Numbered from the stretch's first letter, positions 1 through 10,524 are shown. The stretch is DNA of 64,000 nucleotides from Hyphomicrobium sp. (GCF_003987855.1 NZ_RXIZ01000007.1:101648-165647); one strand, 5' to 3'. Made by a program: numbers and translations. The notes: generated from the letters alone by a model not told the origin.

Positions 1-145
1 CGTTCACGGCGCCGGCGCTTGTCGCGCTGATCCAACCGAAATGCAGCGTTTCATCTTCGAGCAGACGATCGAGTACGCCCCAGGTGAAGGCGCCATGCGC
101 TCCGCCGCCCTGAAGGGCAAGATTGATCTCGACAGGTTTAGCCAA
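1..145 (-). CDS. Patatin-like phospholipase, N-terminal part (truncated by window edge)
   Basis: Minus-strand reading from a TTG at 145: (M)AKPVEINLALQGGGAHGAFTWGVLDRLLEDETLHFGWISATSAGAVN. This has the patatin GGGxxG oxyanion motif and a GxSxG-like SATSAG. No in-frame ATG before an upstream stop; GGGGAG lies upstream of the TTG. Absent from the ORF track. Confidence 0.82.
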   Translation of the reverse strand, partial: MAKPVEINLALQGGGAHGAFTWGVLDRLLEDETLHFGWISATSAGAVN

Positions 146-470
146 ATGAAGTGCTCCCCGCAGGCCCCTACGGACGAAAGCCAGCGCGATTCCATATCAT
201 TACCGCTCGCGGCGAGCTTGTGTCATTGACGCCGCGGCAGAACGACAGGCTTTCACCCAGGTTATTCACTAGCGTGCGAATGTTACACAGACTCGTCGGC
301 GTTGCGCGTCCATCATCTGGGCGATCTTCACAAACGCTGCTCATCGCATAAGCATACTGGCGGCGACGAAAGTCGAAGACGCGTCACGATGCGGCACGCG
401 CTTGAAGTCACTCGATTGCGTGGCATTTGGCCGCTAGTCATAGCGGATTATGACAAAGCCGATGTGCCGC

Positions 471-1379
471 TCATCGTTTCGGCGCTTCGAGAATTGTCTC
501 GCTGATTTTTCGCACGCAAGAGTCTTCGCCCTCGATGCCGCGCACGATGTGGCGGATTCGAACGCCATTCCCGCTCTTGAAGAACGTGAAAAGATTGTAG
601 CTCGCGGCAGGCTCGTCGCCATGGACGACACCTGCTGATGCCGAACCTATGCCCACAATCGGAATGGCACCCTCACGCGCCGGCAGCCAATCGACACGCG
701 TGCGATGATTATGTCCGTAAAGCACGAGTTCCGCCGTACCCCGCTCCAAGAGATGCACGAGATGAGCTGCATCCGTGAGCCCCCGGCGTGCCGACGCCAA
801 ATGCGGCAACGGCGGGTGATGGATCAGCACGACGCGGATCAATCCCTCTTCTCCGAGATCGCGGAGAAGCTCTCCGGCGATCTCCAGCTGATGCCGTCCC
901 AGCTTACCGCTCGCATAGAACGGCGGCGTCTCCACCGCCGAATTCAATCCGACAAGTGCCACCGGCCCGAGACGCCGCACGAACGGAAAGGCCAGCGTCT
1001 CGTTCTCGCCTCCCATGTACTCCGCCCACCGCGCAACGCCGGGTTCGCCGTGGAGGCTCGAATAGATATCATGATTGCCGGGGACGACGGTCACGTCCGC
1101 GGGCGCGCCGACGGACTTCAGCCAGGTGAGTGCCGATTGATATTCCATCGGCAGGCCAAGATTGATCAGATCCCCTGTGATCGCGATATGATCCGGCCGC
1201 AGGGCTTTAGCATCGGCTATCAATGTGTCGGCCACGGCGGCGCGATGCACCCGCTTGCGCTTTCGCAACCAGTTGGCCGAGCCAAGAACCCGCTTCGCAT
1301 TCCAATAGGACCAAGGTGCCCCGAGGACTGGCGGCAAGTGAACATCGGAAAAATGCGCCAGAGTGAATGCTTCGGTCAT
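471..1379 (-). CDS. Calcineurin-like metallophosphoesterase
   Basis: FSDVHLPP, GDLINLG, VVPGNHDIYS, YGHNHRTR metallophosphoesterase motifs; likely start MTEAFTLAHFSD. Confidence 0.88.
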   Translation of the reverse strand: MTEAFTLAHFSDVHLPPVLGAPWSYWNAKRVLGSANWLRKRKRVHRAAVADTLIADAKALRPDHIAITGDLINLGLPMEYQSALTWLKSVGAPADVTVVPGNHDIYSSLHGEPGVARWAEYMGGENETLAFPFVRRLGPVALVGLNSAVETPPFYASGKLGRHQLEIAGELLRDLGEEGLIRVVLIHHPPLPHLASARRGLTDAAHLVHLLERGTAELVLYGHNHRTRVDWLPAREGAIPIVGIGSASAGVVHGDEPAASYNLFTFFKSGNGVRIRHIVRGIEGEDSCVRKISETILEAPKR

Positions 1380-1475
1380 TGAGAGATGCTGGGTAATGTT
1401 GCAAACGGCGTAGTCAGAACAGCGCCATAAGGCGTCATTGTCCAGCACCGGACGCGCGAATGAAGAGGAAGCCGG

Positions 1476-1928
1476 TTGAAAGAAGACATACCGCTACTTG
1501 GCCGCTTGGTCGTGCGCGCCTTCCAGCGCTATTGGCGTCTCGTTCGCGGCCTGAGCTTATCAGTTGAAGGTTGTGTCGTGGACGAGGCCGGGTGTGTGCT
1601 TATGGTTCGGGAGGAAAATGGCGGCAACTGGGAATTGCCCCGGGGAAACGTGCGCGAAAACGAAAATCTCGAGAGCGCATTGCGCCGGGTCCTGCGAGAA
1701 GCCGCCGGCATCGAGGTTAACGGCCAGCCGCAGCTTTCATTTTTTCACGCCGCCGGAGCCAACGGACAAACCGGCTCCTACCTGGTGCGAAACTGGCGGC
1801 CGATCACGGGTTGGGAAGGCGAACCAAGGCGGTTCTTCCCGGAAAAGGCACTGCCCGGCGATACGGCAGGAGAGCAGGCCGAGCGGATTCGCCGCTTACT
1901 TCAGGATCGCACAATTTCGCAGGTGTGA
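1476..1928 (+). CDS. NUDIX hydrolase
   Basis: ELPRGNVRENENLESALRRVLREAAGIE resembles a Nudix box (GX5EX7REUXEEXGU), with deviations. Confidence 0.75.
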   Translation: MKEDIPLLGRLVVRAFQRYWRLVRGLSLSVEGCVVDEAGCVLMVREENGGNWELPRGNVRENENLESALRRVLREAAGIEVNGQPQLSFFHAAGANGQTGSYLVRNWRPITGWEGEPRRFFPEKALPGDTAGEQAERIRRLLQDRTISQV

Positions 1929-1980
1929 TAGAAGCCCCGGCCTGCTTTGTTCTCCATCCCTCGGTACGCGATCCGCCTTC

Positions 1981-2535
1981 ATGTCTCCGCCATTGGTCAT
2001 CCGCCCCGCGACGCCTGCCGATATCGTCGAGATATCTAAGCTGCACGCACGCGTCTTTGGACCCGGGCGCTTCGCACGGTCGGCTTACCGCGTGCGCGAA
2101 GGCAAAGGCCATCTCTCGAGGTTCTGCCTGGTCGCCTGCCTTGGAGAGACAATCATCGCGTCAATCCGGAACACCGAGATAAGCATCGGTGGAAAATCTG
2201 GCGCCGTTCTCCTGGGCCCCGTTGCTGTTGATGGCGCTCACCGCAGCCTAGGGCTGGGCAAGACGTTGATCCATGACGCGCTCGCGGCGGCGAAGACGGG
2301 AGGCGCCAAGCTCATGGTGCTGGTAGGCGATCAGCCATATTATGGGAGGTTCGGCTTCAAGCCCGTCCCTATGGGCCAGATCGTCTTTCCCGGCCCGGTC
2401 AATCCCCAGCGCATCCTCGCCTGCGAGCTGGTTGCCGATGCCCTCTCGAATTACCGCGGCATCATCGCTGCCGAACCCCAGGCCGAGGCTCGCGCACAAA
2501 TCGCTGCCAAGAGCGTCCGCGCCACACAATCGTAA
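1981..2535 (+). CDS. GNAT family N-acetyltransferase
   Basis: IRPATPADIVEISKLHARVF ... LLGPVAVDGAHRSLGLGKTLIHDAL ... GDQPYYGRFGFKPVP, typical of YhbS-like GNATs. Confidence 0.85.
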   Translation: MSPPLVIRPATPADIVEISKLHARVFGPGRFARSAYRVREGKGHLSRFCLVACLGETIIASIRNTEISIGGKSGAVLLGPVAVDGAHRSLGLGKTLIHDALAAAKTGGAKLMVLVGDQPYYGRFGFKPVPMGQIVFPGPVNPQRILACELVADALSNYRGIIAAEPQAEARAQIAAKSVRATQS

Positions 2536-2682
2536 CGCCGTCGTAACCGATTCATCCGACGATTCCGCGCGGCGGTAATGGCCCGGTGAGTTGTATCACG
2601 CACGCTTACTTATGCAGGCTCGCGCAAGCTGAGGGTCCGAGAGTTTAAGGATCTCCAAGGCACGCGCAGCGGAAGGCTGATT

Positions 2683-4878
2683 ATGACCTCGACGTATCTC
2701 CTCTACAGGACCTACGCTGCGAACCTGCCGCAAACCCTTTCTCGTATCGGCGTACAGACCGACGTCGCCAACGCGGCGACCTACTACCAGAACAACATCG
2801 GTAACGTGACGTCTGTCGATGACTTCCTGAACAACACACGCCTCTTCTCGTACGCCATGTCCGCTTATGGCTTGAGCGACATGGCCTACGCGAAAGCCTT
2901 CATGAAGAAGGTCCTGACAAGCGATCTCACGGACAAGCACTCGTTCGTCAACAAGCTCACTGACCCACGCTTTTTGGCCTTCGCAAAGGCTTTCCAGTTT
3001 TCCACCGACGGAACCGTGGCGCCGCAAGACGTTGTCCCCCAGACCCAAACTGAAGAGGACGACACGATCGGCCTTTACTCGCAGACCCAGGTCAACAAGG
3101 GCGCTGCAGCTTCGACTGAGGCCACCTATTATCAGTCGCAAATTGGGAACATCACGTCCGTCGACCAACTGATGTCGAATGCGCGGCTCTTGAAGTATGT
3201 GGTCACCGCTTATGGTCTCAATCCCGATCGCGTGTCGAACGCAACCATTAGAGCCGTTCTGACCAGTGATCTGTCCGATCCCAACAGCACGGCAAACACG
3301 CTCAATAATTCCGCCTACCAATCGCTTGCCGCGGCATTCAATTTCAATACGGACGGCACCGTGAACGGAACGGCGCAATCGTCGGCCAACATTTCGAAGA
3401 CCGTCTATCAATACTATAATGCCACCGGGACCAGCGCGACGCCGGCCGCCGCGGCATACAAGACGCAGTACTACAAGGCCGCGATCTCGAGCATCACGTC
3501 CGTCGACGATCTACTCAATAACAACGCCCTAAGGGACGTGGCCCTGACGGCATTCGGTCTCAATCCGCTGCTGCAATCGAACACTGCCCTCAGACAGATT
3601 TTGACAAGCGATCTTTCCGATCCCAACAGCGTCGCGAACCAGCAAACGAATGCCGCTTACGAGAAGCTCGCAGCGGCCTTCAACTTCAATGCCGATGGAA
3701 GCGTGAACGGATCGGCTCAGACGGCGGATCAAACGAATTCCGTGATCGGCCTTTATTCGAATACCTATGATGACGCTCTTCAAGCGGCCAACGACCGCGC
3801 GACGACATCCTACAAAAGCGCGCTAGCGGGCGTGAAGACGGTCGATGACCTTCTGAAGTCGACCGCTTACAACTTCATCATGAATGCGTACGGCTTCGAC
3901 TCTTCGACGATGACAAAGTACACGCTGAAGAAGATCCTCGAGAGCGATCCGAACGATCCAAGCAGCTTTGCGCGCCAATCGCACAACGCCGCCTACATTA
4001 AGCTCGCGTCCGATTTCAATTTCGACGCCGATGGCAACTCCAAGACCGCACCGACAGCGCAGACCCAGAACAACATCATCTCAACCGGCGCGCTCTATAC
4101 CACGCATAACGGCGGCGTGGTTGCCGATGGCGCAACAGCGACCCTGCAACAGACGGCTGCGCAGACCGAAACGACATATTACGCAACGAAGATGGCAAGC
4201 ATCACGAATGTCGATGACTTCCTGAAGGACAACAGGCTGGTCAAATATGCGCTTGATGCGTACGGGCTAAAGACGGCGAACCTTTCGACCTCGGACCTGC
4301 GCAAGATCCTCACCAGCGATCCGCTTGATCCCAAGAGCTTCATCAATCAACCCGAGAACGCTGCCTATCGGGATCTCGCGGTCGCCTATAATTTCGGAAC
4401 GGATGGCAAAACCCTATCAGTACCGAAGCAGCAGGTGCAGGACCGCAGCCAGAGGGTGGCAACCGCCGACGGTTACCTCGAGCAAACGATGGAAACCCAG
4501 GCCGGCGATCAAAGCGATGGCCTCCGCTTGGCGCTTTACTTCTTGAACAAGGCTCCGAACATCACCTCGCCGTACCAGCTTCTCGCCGACAAGGCCCTTC
4601 TCCAGTTCACCCAGACGGCGCTCGGTTTATCGACCGCGATGTCGCAAGCCGACATCGACACACAAGCAAAGATGATCACCAAGAAGTTAAACTTGGCCGA
4701 CCTTCAGGACCCGACCAAGCTCAACAAGCTCATTACTCAATTCTCAGCCATGTACGATATCAACAATTCCAATGTGGCCTCGACCTCCCCCGTGGTTCAG
4801 ATCCTTCAGGGAAGCTCCACGTCGTTCAATGGCATCATAGACATCGGGGCAATTACGACCCCGATTGCGTCCTTCTAA
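2683..4878 (+). CDS. DUF1217 multi-repeat protein
   Basis: At least five repeats of the form TYYQxxIGxITSVDDLLxNxxLxxYxLxAYGLxPxxxxxxxLRxILTSDLSDPxSxANxxxNxAYxxLAxAFNFxxDG, plus a divergent sixth at the C terminus. Confidence 0.8.
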   Translation: MTSTYLLYRTYAANLPQTLSRIGVQTDVANAATYYQNNIGNVTSVDDFLNNTRLFSYAMSAYGLSDMAYAKAFMKKVLTSDLTDKHSFVNKLTDPRFLAFAKAFQFSTDGTVAPQDVVPQTQTEEDDTIGLYSQTQVNKGAAASTEATYYQSQIGNITSVDQLMSNARLLKYVVTAYGLNPDRVSNATIRAVLTSDLSDPNSTANTLNNSAYQSLAAAFNFNTDGTVNGTAQSSANISKTVYQYYNATGTSATPAAAAYKTQYYKAAISSITSVDDLLNNNALRDVALTAFGLNPLLQSNTALRQILTSDLSDPNSVANQQTNAAYEKLAAAFNFNADGSVNGSAQTADQTNSVIGLYSNTYDDALQAANDRATTSYKSALAGVKTVDDLLKSTAYNFIMNAYGFDSSTMTKYTLKKILESDPNDPSSFARQSHNAAYIKLASDFNFDADGNSKTAPTAQTQNNIISTGALYTTHNGGVVADGATATLQQTAAQTETTYYATKMASITNVDDFLKDNRLVKYALDAYGLKTANLSTSDLRKILTSDPLDPKSFINQPENAAYRDLAVAYNFGTDGKTLSVPKQQVQDRSQRVATADGYLEQTMETQAGDQSDGLRLALYFLNKAPNITSPYQLLADKALLQFTQTALGLSTAMSQADIDTQAKMITKKLNLADLQDPTKLNKLITQFSAMYDINNSNVASTSPVVQILQGSSTSFNGIIDIGAITTPIASF

Positions 4879-5071
4879 GTCTTGCCGGACACCGCTTTAA
4901 CGGTTCCGACGCGATTTGGCGTTAGGCTGCGGCAGATCTATTGCATGTGCCATTAAAGCAGCAGCTCGGAGGATAAGGCCGGACGGCCTTTCCCACGGTG
5001 CCAGCTCGCATTAATGTTGCAGCGAAAAGCGATCCTGGATCCGGCGCCTTGGACACTAAAAGGACAGCACG

Positions 5072-5377
5072 ATGAAGCCTCTCGCCCTTGCAGGTGCGGC
5101 AGCCCTCCTGGTGGTGTCGCTCGTTCCAGCTGTAGCGCATCCCCGCTCCGGATCTGGTCCTCGCGCGGCGGCCGGTGACGTGCCGTTTGCCCCTGTCGAC
5201 CGTCGCGGCCCGACCCTGCCTCCCGATACGATGCTGGGACCTGATTCCGGCTGGAACGGCAGCGGCAGCGGCGGAGCGGCGGGCCCTAATTATAATCTCG
5301 TCCAACCGCTCTTCGGACCACCGTTGCCGACGCTTCCAAAACCAAGGCGCAAACCCCGCATTATTTTGGGCGAGTGA
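5072..5377 (+). CDS. Small exported proline/glycine-rich hypothetical protein
   Basis: MKPLALAGAAALLVVSLVPAVAHP signal-peptide-like N terminus; AGGACAG upstream. Confidence 0.55.
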   Translation: MKPLALAGAAALLVVSLVPAVAHPRSGSGPRAAAGDVPFAPVDRRGPTLPPDTMLGPDSGWNGSGSGGAAGPNYNLVQPLFGPPLPTLPKPRRKPRIILGE

Positions 5378-5392
5378 TCTCGTTTCCAGCGA

Positions 5393-6232
5393 TCACCATC
5401 CGGAAAATCTGAACCGAGAGGACGTGCTCTCGTCGCGGCTCTTGCCACCGCGGATGCCGCCGTACCATGCCGCACCAAGCCCGATGAGCAGACCGATGCC
5501 TGTGAGCAGCCCGGAAAGCTCCGTCGCCTTTTTCGCCTTATCGAGCGCTGCCATTGCGTCGGCATAGGCGGTATCGACTCGGGTTTCGGCATCTGAAACC
5601 GGAATGCCGGCCTTTGGTGCAATGATATTGGCGACGAACGTCCGGTCCTTCGGAGCCAAACCGCCGTCACGTCCGAACGATCTCATGAACACGGCTTCGA
5701 TCGTCCGGGTTTCGTCAGTGGTGAGGATCGGAGCAGCTGTCGCGGTCTTCCCTTCCGCAGGAGCAGCAAGCGTCGAGATCATCCCCGAAAGCGGGCTCGA
5801 AGAATTTCGATCGGCGAACTTGGCCACCGCAGACGAGCCCGCGTGGAGCGCAGCTCCGCCAGCGCTGGCCGCAATCATCCCGCCGATCAGTACGCACACC
5901 GCCCACGTGACCATGCCTTGGAGACCATCACGGAACTCGACTTCGTTAATCGGCACCTCAGCCACACGCGGACGTACCCGCGCCGCCACGAAACCGGCCA
6001 CGAGGAAGGATCCGATTGTCGCGATCAATCCCCAGAGCGCGGCAACACTGGCTGCAAGGCCCGAGTACGACTGCCCAGGCCACGGGGACAAAAGCGAAAG
6101 TCCGCTCGCCACTCCCAGCGAGATCAAAACGAGCGACACCGCCGATCCGGCGGCTGCCCCGGCGAGAATCCCGCGCCAACTCAAAAACGATTCCGACGGG
6201 GTGCCCGCCTCGATCTCAATTACGTCCGCCAT
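5393..6232 (-). CDS. Multi-TM membrane protein, hypothetical
   Basis: Several hydrophobic segments (WRGILAGAAAGSAVSLVLISLGVASGL, GLIATIGSFLVAGFVAARV, VCVLIGGMIAASAGGAA); start MADVIEIEAGTPSES. Confidence 0.7.
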   Translation of the reverse strand: MADVIEIEAGTPSESFLSWRGILAGAAAGSAVSLVLISLGVASGLSLLSPWPGQSYSGLAASVAALWGLIATIGSFLVAGFVAARVRPRVAEVPINEVEFRDGLQGMVTWAVCVLIGGMIAASAGGAALHAGSSAVAKFADRNSSSPLSGMISTLAAPAEGKTATAAPILTTDETRTIEAVFMRSFGRDGGLAPKDRTFVANIIAPKAGIPVSDAETRVDTAYADAMAALDKAKKATELSGLLTGIGLLIGLGAAWYGGIRGGKSRDESTSSRFRFSGW

Positions 6233-6245
6233 AACGTTCCTCCGA

Positions 6246-6320
6246 TCACCTGAAACCAACAAGGCTCAGAAGAAACGAAATGACCACGATTAACCCGATC
6301 AGATAGATGATCTCGTGCAC
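6246..6320 (-). CDS. 24-aa small membrane protein (candidate)
   Basis: GTG start; peptide (M)HEIIYLIGLIVVISFLLSLVGFR*; GAGGAG ribosome-binding site a few nt upstream; ends just before the start of the downstream membrane-protein gene. Too short for the ORF track. Confidence 0.6.
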   Translation of the reverse strand: MHEIIYLIGLIVVISFLLSLVGFR

Positions 6321-6444
6321 TGTACGTCTCCTCGCCACAACTCGCGGTTTCCAACAGAGCGGGGGCAAGGTTAGTTCCTTGCGCCGGCCAGAGAGGCGCT
6401 GTGGCGAGAGGATTGTCTGTCCGGCAGACTTGGCGGGACGGCGT

Positions 6445-7251
6445 CTAGCTCTTCTCTGACGCAGAGGGAAACAATGCCGAGCTTCGCCCGGTAACCCAGT
6501 ACGCTAGAAGACCCATCCACTCCTTCACCGCCAGATCCGTGCGCTGCAATCCAGCGGCGATGCTGTCAAAGGGCCGCCAAGCGTCCTGGCTACCCCTGGT
6601 TCTGAAGTCGACGGGAAAAGGTATCACGTCATAGCCTGCTTCCCGGAACACACCGACCGATCGCGGCATATGATAGGCCGAGGTGACGAGGATCCAGCGA
6701 GTCCCTGGCTCTGGGTGCAGCAGCCGTTTTGTCAGCACAGCGTTCTCGTAGGTATTGCGCGCGTCGCTTTCAATGAGAATGCGATTGGGCGCGATACCTG
6801 CATCGATGAAAAAATCCCGTACCGCATCGGCAACGCCGCCATGACCGAACAGCGAGCCGCTGCCCCCCGTAAAGATGACTCTTGCATCGGGAAGTTCGCG
6901 CGCAAGCCGTAGGGCTTCCGTCAGACGCTCGGCTGCCTCGTTTAACGCGAGCCCTCCACGGGCACGAGTGATCGAAATATCTTCAAAGCCGCCGAGCAGA
7001 ATGATGCCGCTGACGGTACCCTGCGGGACAGACGGGACGTGCGTTGCAAAGCGTTCTTCGAGCGGGAGCACCAGAATATTGCCGCCGGGAAGAAATCCGA
7101 AAAGCAGGATGATCCCAAAGCCCACCCCAAGAAATCGCCGCGCCCACCTCGGGCTGCGTCGCATGAAAAGGCCGCCGAGCAAGAGCGAAAGGAACGCAAT
7201 GCTCGACGGCTGAACACAGAAGAATATCACTTTGGACGCGACGAAAAACAT
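6445..7251 (-). CDS. YdcF/DUF218 (ElyC/SanA-type) membrane protein
   Basis: GIILLGG..., RVIFTGGSGSLFGHGGVADAVRDFFIDAGI, ARNTYENAVLTKRLL, WILVTSAYHMPRSVGVFREAG motifs with N-terminal TM segments. Confidence 0.85.
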   Translation of the reverse strand: MFFVASKVIFFCVQPSSIAFLSLLLGGLFMRRSPRWARRFLGVGFGIILLFGFLPGGNILVLPLEERFATHVPSVPQGTVSGIILLGGFEDISITRARGGLALNEAAERLTEALRLARELPDARVIFTGGSGSLFGHGGVADAVRDFFIDAGIAPNRILIESDARNTYENAVLTKRLLHPEPGTRWILVTSAYHMPRSVGVFREAGYDVIPFPVDFRTRGSQDAWRPFDSIAAGLQRTDLAVKEWMGLLAYWVTGRSSALFPSASEKS

Positions 7252-7309
7252 CGAGCTAGCCCCTCAGCGATATTCCCTCTCAAACGCAGTTGCGCGCAAA
7301 ACCTGATCG

Positions 7310-8605
7310 CTATTGCGCGACGAAAGGATCCTTCATCAAAATCGTATCCTCGCGCTCCGGGCTCGTCGACAGCAGCGTGATCGGGCATTCGATCAGCTCC
7401 TCGACCCGGCGAACATATTTGATGGCCTGCGCCGGGAGGTCTGCCCACCGTCGCGCGCCATAGGTCGATTGAGACCAGCCCTCGAATTCTTCATAGATCG
7501 GCACGATCTCTGCCTGCGCGGTCGCGCTCGCCGGCAGACGGTCGAGCGTTTCGCCGTCGAGTTTGTAGCCAACGCAAATGCGGATCGTGTCGAAGCCGTC
7601 CAACACGTCAAGCTTGGTCAGCGCAATGCCGTCAATGCCGGAGACCTTCGCCACCTGACGCACAAGCACAGCATCAAACCAGCCGCAACGACGCTTACGC
7701 CCAGTGACGGTGCCGAACTCGCGGCCGCGCTCGCCGATTTTCTCGCCGATTGCATCCGTCAGCTCGGAGGGAAATGGACCAGAGCCCACGCGTGTCGTGT
7801 AAGCCTTTGCGATGCCCAGCACGTAGCCCACCTGACGTGGCCCGACTCCCGATCCGGTCGCAGCCTGCGCGGCAACCGTGTTTGACGACGTGACAAATGG
7901 GTAGGTGCCGTGATCGACATCGAGCAGAGCGCCTTGAGCGCCTTCGAACAGAATGCGTTTGCCCTGCCGCCACGCCTGGTCGAGATATTCCCATGTTACC
8001 GCCCCGAAGGGCAGGACCTTCGGCGCGATCTCAACCAGTTCGGCGATGAGCGTATCCTTATCGACCTCCGGCTGGCCAAGTCCTCTGCGCAACGCGTTGT
8101 GATGCGCGAGAAGGCGATCGACCTTCGGACCAAGAGTCGCTGGAGACGCCAAGTCCTGAAAGCGGATCGCGCGCCGGCCGACTTTGTCTTCGTACGCAGG
8201 ACCGATGCCGCGGCCCGTTGTCCCGATCTTCTCGGTTCCAGCTGCCGCTTCCCGCACGACGTCGAGCTCACGATGCAAAGGCAGAATAAGCGCGGCGTTT
8301 TCGGCGATCCGCAGGTTGCCCGGCCCAATGGCAATACCTTGCTCCCTCAGTCGGCCGATTTCTGCAACGAGCGCCCAAGGATCGATGACGACTCCGTTGC
8401 CTATCACTGACATCTTGTCGGGTCTCACGACGCCCGACGGGAGCAGCGACAGCTTGAAAGTCTTGTCGCCGATGACGAGCGTGTGCCCGGCGTTGTGGCC
8501 GCCTTGGAAACGCACCACGACGTCGGCGCGCTCCGAAAGCCAGTCCACGATCTTGCCTTTGCCCTCGTCGCCCCATTGGGCGCCGACCACGACGACGTTC
8601 GCCAT
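7310..8605 (-). CDS. purA: Adenylosuccinate synthetase
   Basis: [45 protein letters not shown] ... [14 protein letters not shown] ... [24 protein letters not shown]. Confidence 0.97.
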   Translation of the reverse strand: MANVVVVGAQWGDEGKGKIVDWLSERADVVVRFQGGHNAGHTLVIGDKTFKLSLLPSGVVRPDKMSVIGNGVVIDPWALVAEIGRLREQGIAIGPGNLRIAENAALILPLHRELDVVREAAAGTEKIGTTGRGIGPAYEDKVGRRAIRFQDLASPATLGPKVDRLLAHHNALRRGLGQPEVDKDTLIAELVEIAPKVLPFGAVTWEYLDQAWRQGKRILFEGAQGALLDVDHGTYPFVTSSNTVAAQAATGSGVGPRQVGYVLGIAKAYTTRVGSGPFPSELTDAIGEKIGERGREFGTVTGRKRRCGWFDAVLVRQVAKVSGIDGIALTKLDVLDGFDTIRICVGYKLDGETLDRLPASATAQAEIVPIYEEFEGWSQSTYGARRWADLPAQAIKYVRRVEELIECPITLLSTSPEREDTILMKDPFVAQ

Positions 8606-8701
8606 TGTAGTTAAACCTTCTCAGCCTTCTCATGATTTGGCCCCGGCGAGAGCCAGGGCCGCGCGGGATACCCGCCATTGATCCAAATTCGGCGCGAGCC
8701 G

Positions 8702-10375
8702 TCAGGGTCCATAGACGACCGACTTCGCCGCCGGCCAAGACACCCGATACCCGTACTCGAGAATCTTCTCCTCATCCGGCTCGAGCCGTGCCTGGAACGC
8801 GAGGACGCCACGCTTGTCATCGACATTTTGCGTCGTCGGCGAAACCCGGCCGGTCATCTCAACCTTGATGTCGTCGTTCTGCGAGACGGGAACGCGATCG
8901 AGAATGGTGACGTCGATCGGCCGTTCATGCAGGTTTTTCACGTTGACCTGAAAGTTCCGGCTATCGACGTGCGAAGTCGAAATGAGGCCGCTCTCGCCTC
9001 GCTTGTCTTCCAGCACCGCATGCTTGACTTTGACCTGATCGTCAACGCCGAAACCAAGATCGTAGGTTTCGCCAGGTTGCAGCAGCGGCAATTCGCCCGT
9101 GCCGACAAAGGTTCCGTCGCGGAAAAGGTAGGCAGAGCCGGGCAGCAGCGGCGTGCCCTTGGCGACTTTGATTTTCGCGTACAGGTAGGCGTTCGTATCG
9201 AGCTTGGGGACCGAGCGGCAGCCGAGAGCCGGTTCGCTTGTCTCGGAAGAAAGAAGCACGCGCTTGGCTTCACCAGTGCTGGCGACAGTGACGCGACCCG
9301 GCACCTGGAACGTGGCGTCAAACGGCGCGACCTTGAGTTGAGCGACGGTTTCTTCCGCCTCCATCGCCCCGTCGGCGCTTTTCGCCCGGTCGAAGCCCAG
9401 TTCCATCTGCGGCTCTGCGCGCTTTGCCATCGCCATCGGCGCAGGTGGTGGCGCCGAGGCGGCCACCGGCCTTGCTTCGGGTTCGAAGTCGACGGTTTGC
9501 GTATCGATCTCAGGTGCCGACGAGCCATCGGACGGCCGCGAGGTCGACAGCGACATCGCTACGCCATCCCAGTTCTCACCTGTCCGCTGGGTAATGGCGC
9601 CGCGACGATCGAGAGCCAGCTTCGGCGGCTCGGTTTTCGATCCCGTTTGAAGCCGCGCGTCATAGAGCGGCGCCCAATGGGCCTCCGGTACTTGGTAGCG
9701 AACGCTGAGGTCCACATCCAACGGGCTCTGCGCAATGACGTGAATTCGAACTTCCGTCTGCTCCGTACGCGCGGGAGCCAGCGTGGAGAGCTGGTTGTCG
9801 GCGTCTGAGATCTGCCGGTCGATGTCGCGGATCTTCTGCGCCGCGTCGAGCGACAGCTTGCTGGCATCTGTCGTCGCCTGTGCGATCAGCGCCAACACCT
9901 TGGGCCAATCGTCAAGCGGCGTTGCAGGTCCCGATTGCGACGGCTGTCGCGTGGGTAGCTGCGCAAGATTGGCAATCAGCTTTTTCTGCGTCTTCGCGGC
10001 AAGGGCCTGCCCCTCGACCGTCGATCGCTGATCCTTGAGCGACTGTATGCGCTCTTCAAGCATTCGGCGCTGCGCGTCGGCGGCTTCGCTTTCCGCCCGC
10101 TGCAAGAGTTTTCGCGCCGTATCCACCGAGCCGATATCGAGCTTTCCACTTGCTCTGCCCTCGACACGGATCGACCCAGGCACCGCGCTCGCCGGCAAAT
10201 CGCCGATGACGATCGTGTGCTCACCCTTGTCGAGATGCACCTTCGCAAGTCGCGTCACCTCGGCGCCAGAAAGAAAGACCGTCACCGCATCGACGGTCGA
10301 CGTCGCGGGCACCTGTGCTGCAAAGGCGTCGGCGGATAACGCAGCCAAACAAACTGCCGCTAGAACTAGGCGCAT
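8702..10375 (-). CDS. Mucoidy inhibitor MuiA family / DUF4139 protein
   Basis: Signal peptide, then VDAVTVFLSGAEVTRLAKVHLDKGEHTIVIGDLPASAVPGSIRVEG; C-terminal DUF4139-like LEPDEEKILEYGYRVSWP. Confidence 0.85.
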   Translation of the reverse strand: MRLVLAAVCLAALSADAFAAQVPATSTVDAVTVFLSGAEVTRLAKVHLDKGEHTIVIGDLPASAVPGSIRVEGRASGKLDIGSVDTARKLLQRAESEAADAQRRMLEERIQSLKDQRSTVEGQALAAKTQKKLIANLAQLPTRQPSQSGPATPLDDWPKVLALIAQATTDASKLSLDAAQKIRDIDRQISDADNQLSTLAPARTEQTEVRIHVIAQSPLDVDLSVRYQVPEAHWAPLYDARLQTGSKTEPPKLALDRRGAITQRTGENWDGVAMSLSTSRPSDGSSAPEIDTQTVDFEPEARPVAASAPPPAPMAMAKRAEPQMELGFDRAKSADGAMEAEETVAQLKVAPFDATFQVPGRVTVASTGEAKRVLLSSETSEPALGCRSVPKLDTNAYLYAKIKVAKGTPLLPGSAYLFRDGTFVGTGELPLLQPGETYDLGFGVDDQVKVKHAVLEDKRGESGLISTSHVDSRNFQVNVKNLHERPIDVTILDRVPVSQNDDIKVEMTGRVSPTTQNVDDKRGVLAFQARLEPDEEKILEYGYRVSWPAAKSVVYGP

Positions 10376-10524
10376 TCGCTGAGATCTCCGTTGATTGCTT
10401 GTGGCACGTGGGGGTGAGTGCTCGGCCCAAGAGGGCGGACCGCATTATGGCCGATGCCCGGCGCAAGAAAAAGGCGTTGACACGCCGGCTTTTAACCAGG
10501 TTGCGCGAAGGATTTCATTCATAT

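Noticed and set aside
2596-3411. 271-aa minus-strand ORF with apparent internal repeats
   Set aside because: Repeats mirror the DUF1217 repeats on the plus strand; antisense shadow.
8678-9808. 376-aa plus-strand ORF opposite the MuiA-like gene
   Set aside because: Antisense shadow frame without recognisable domain.
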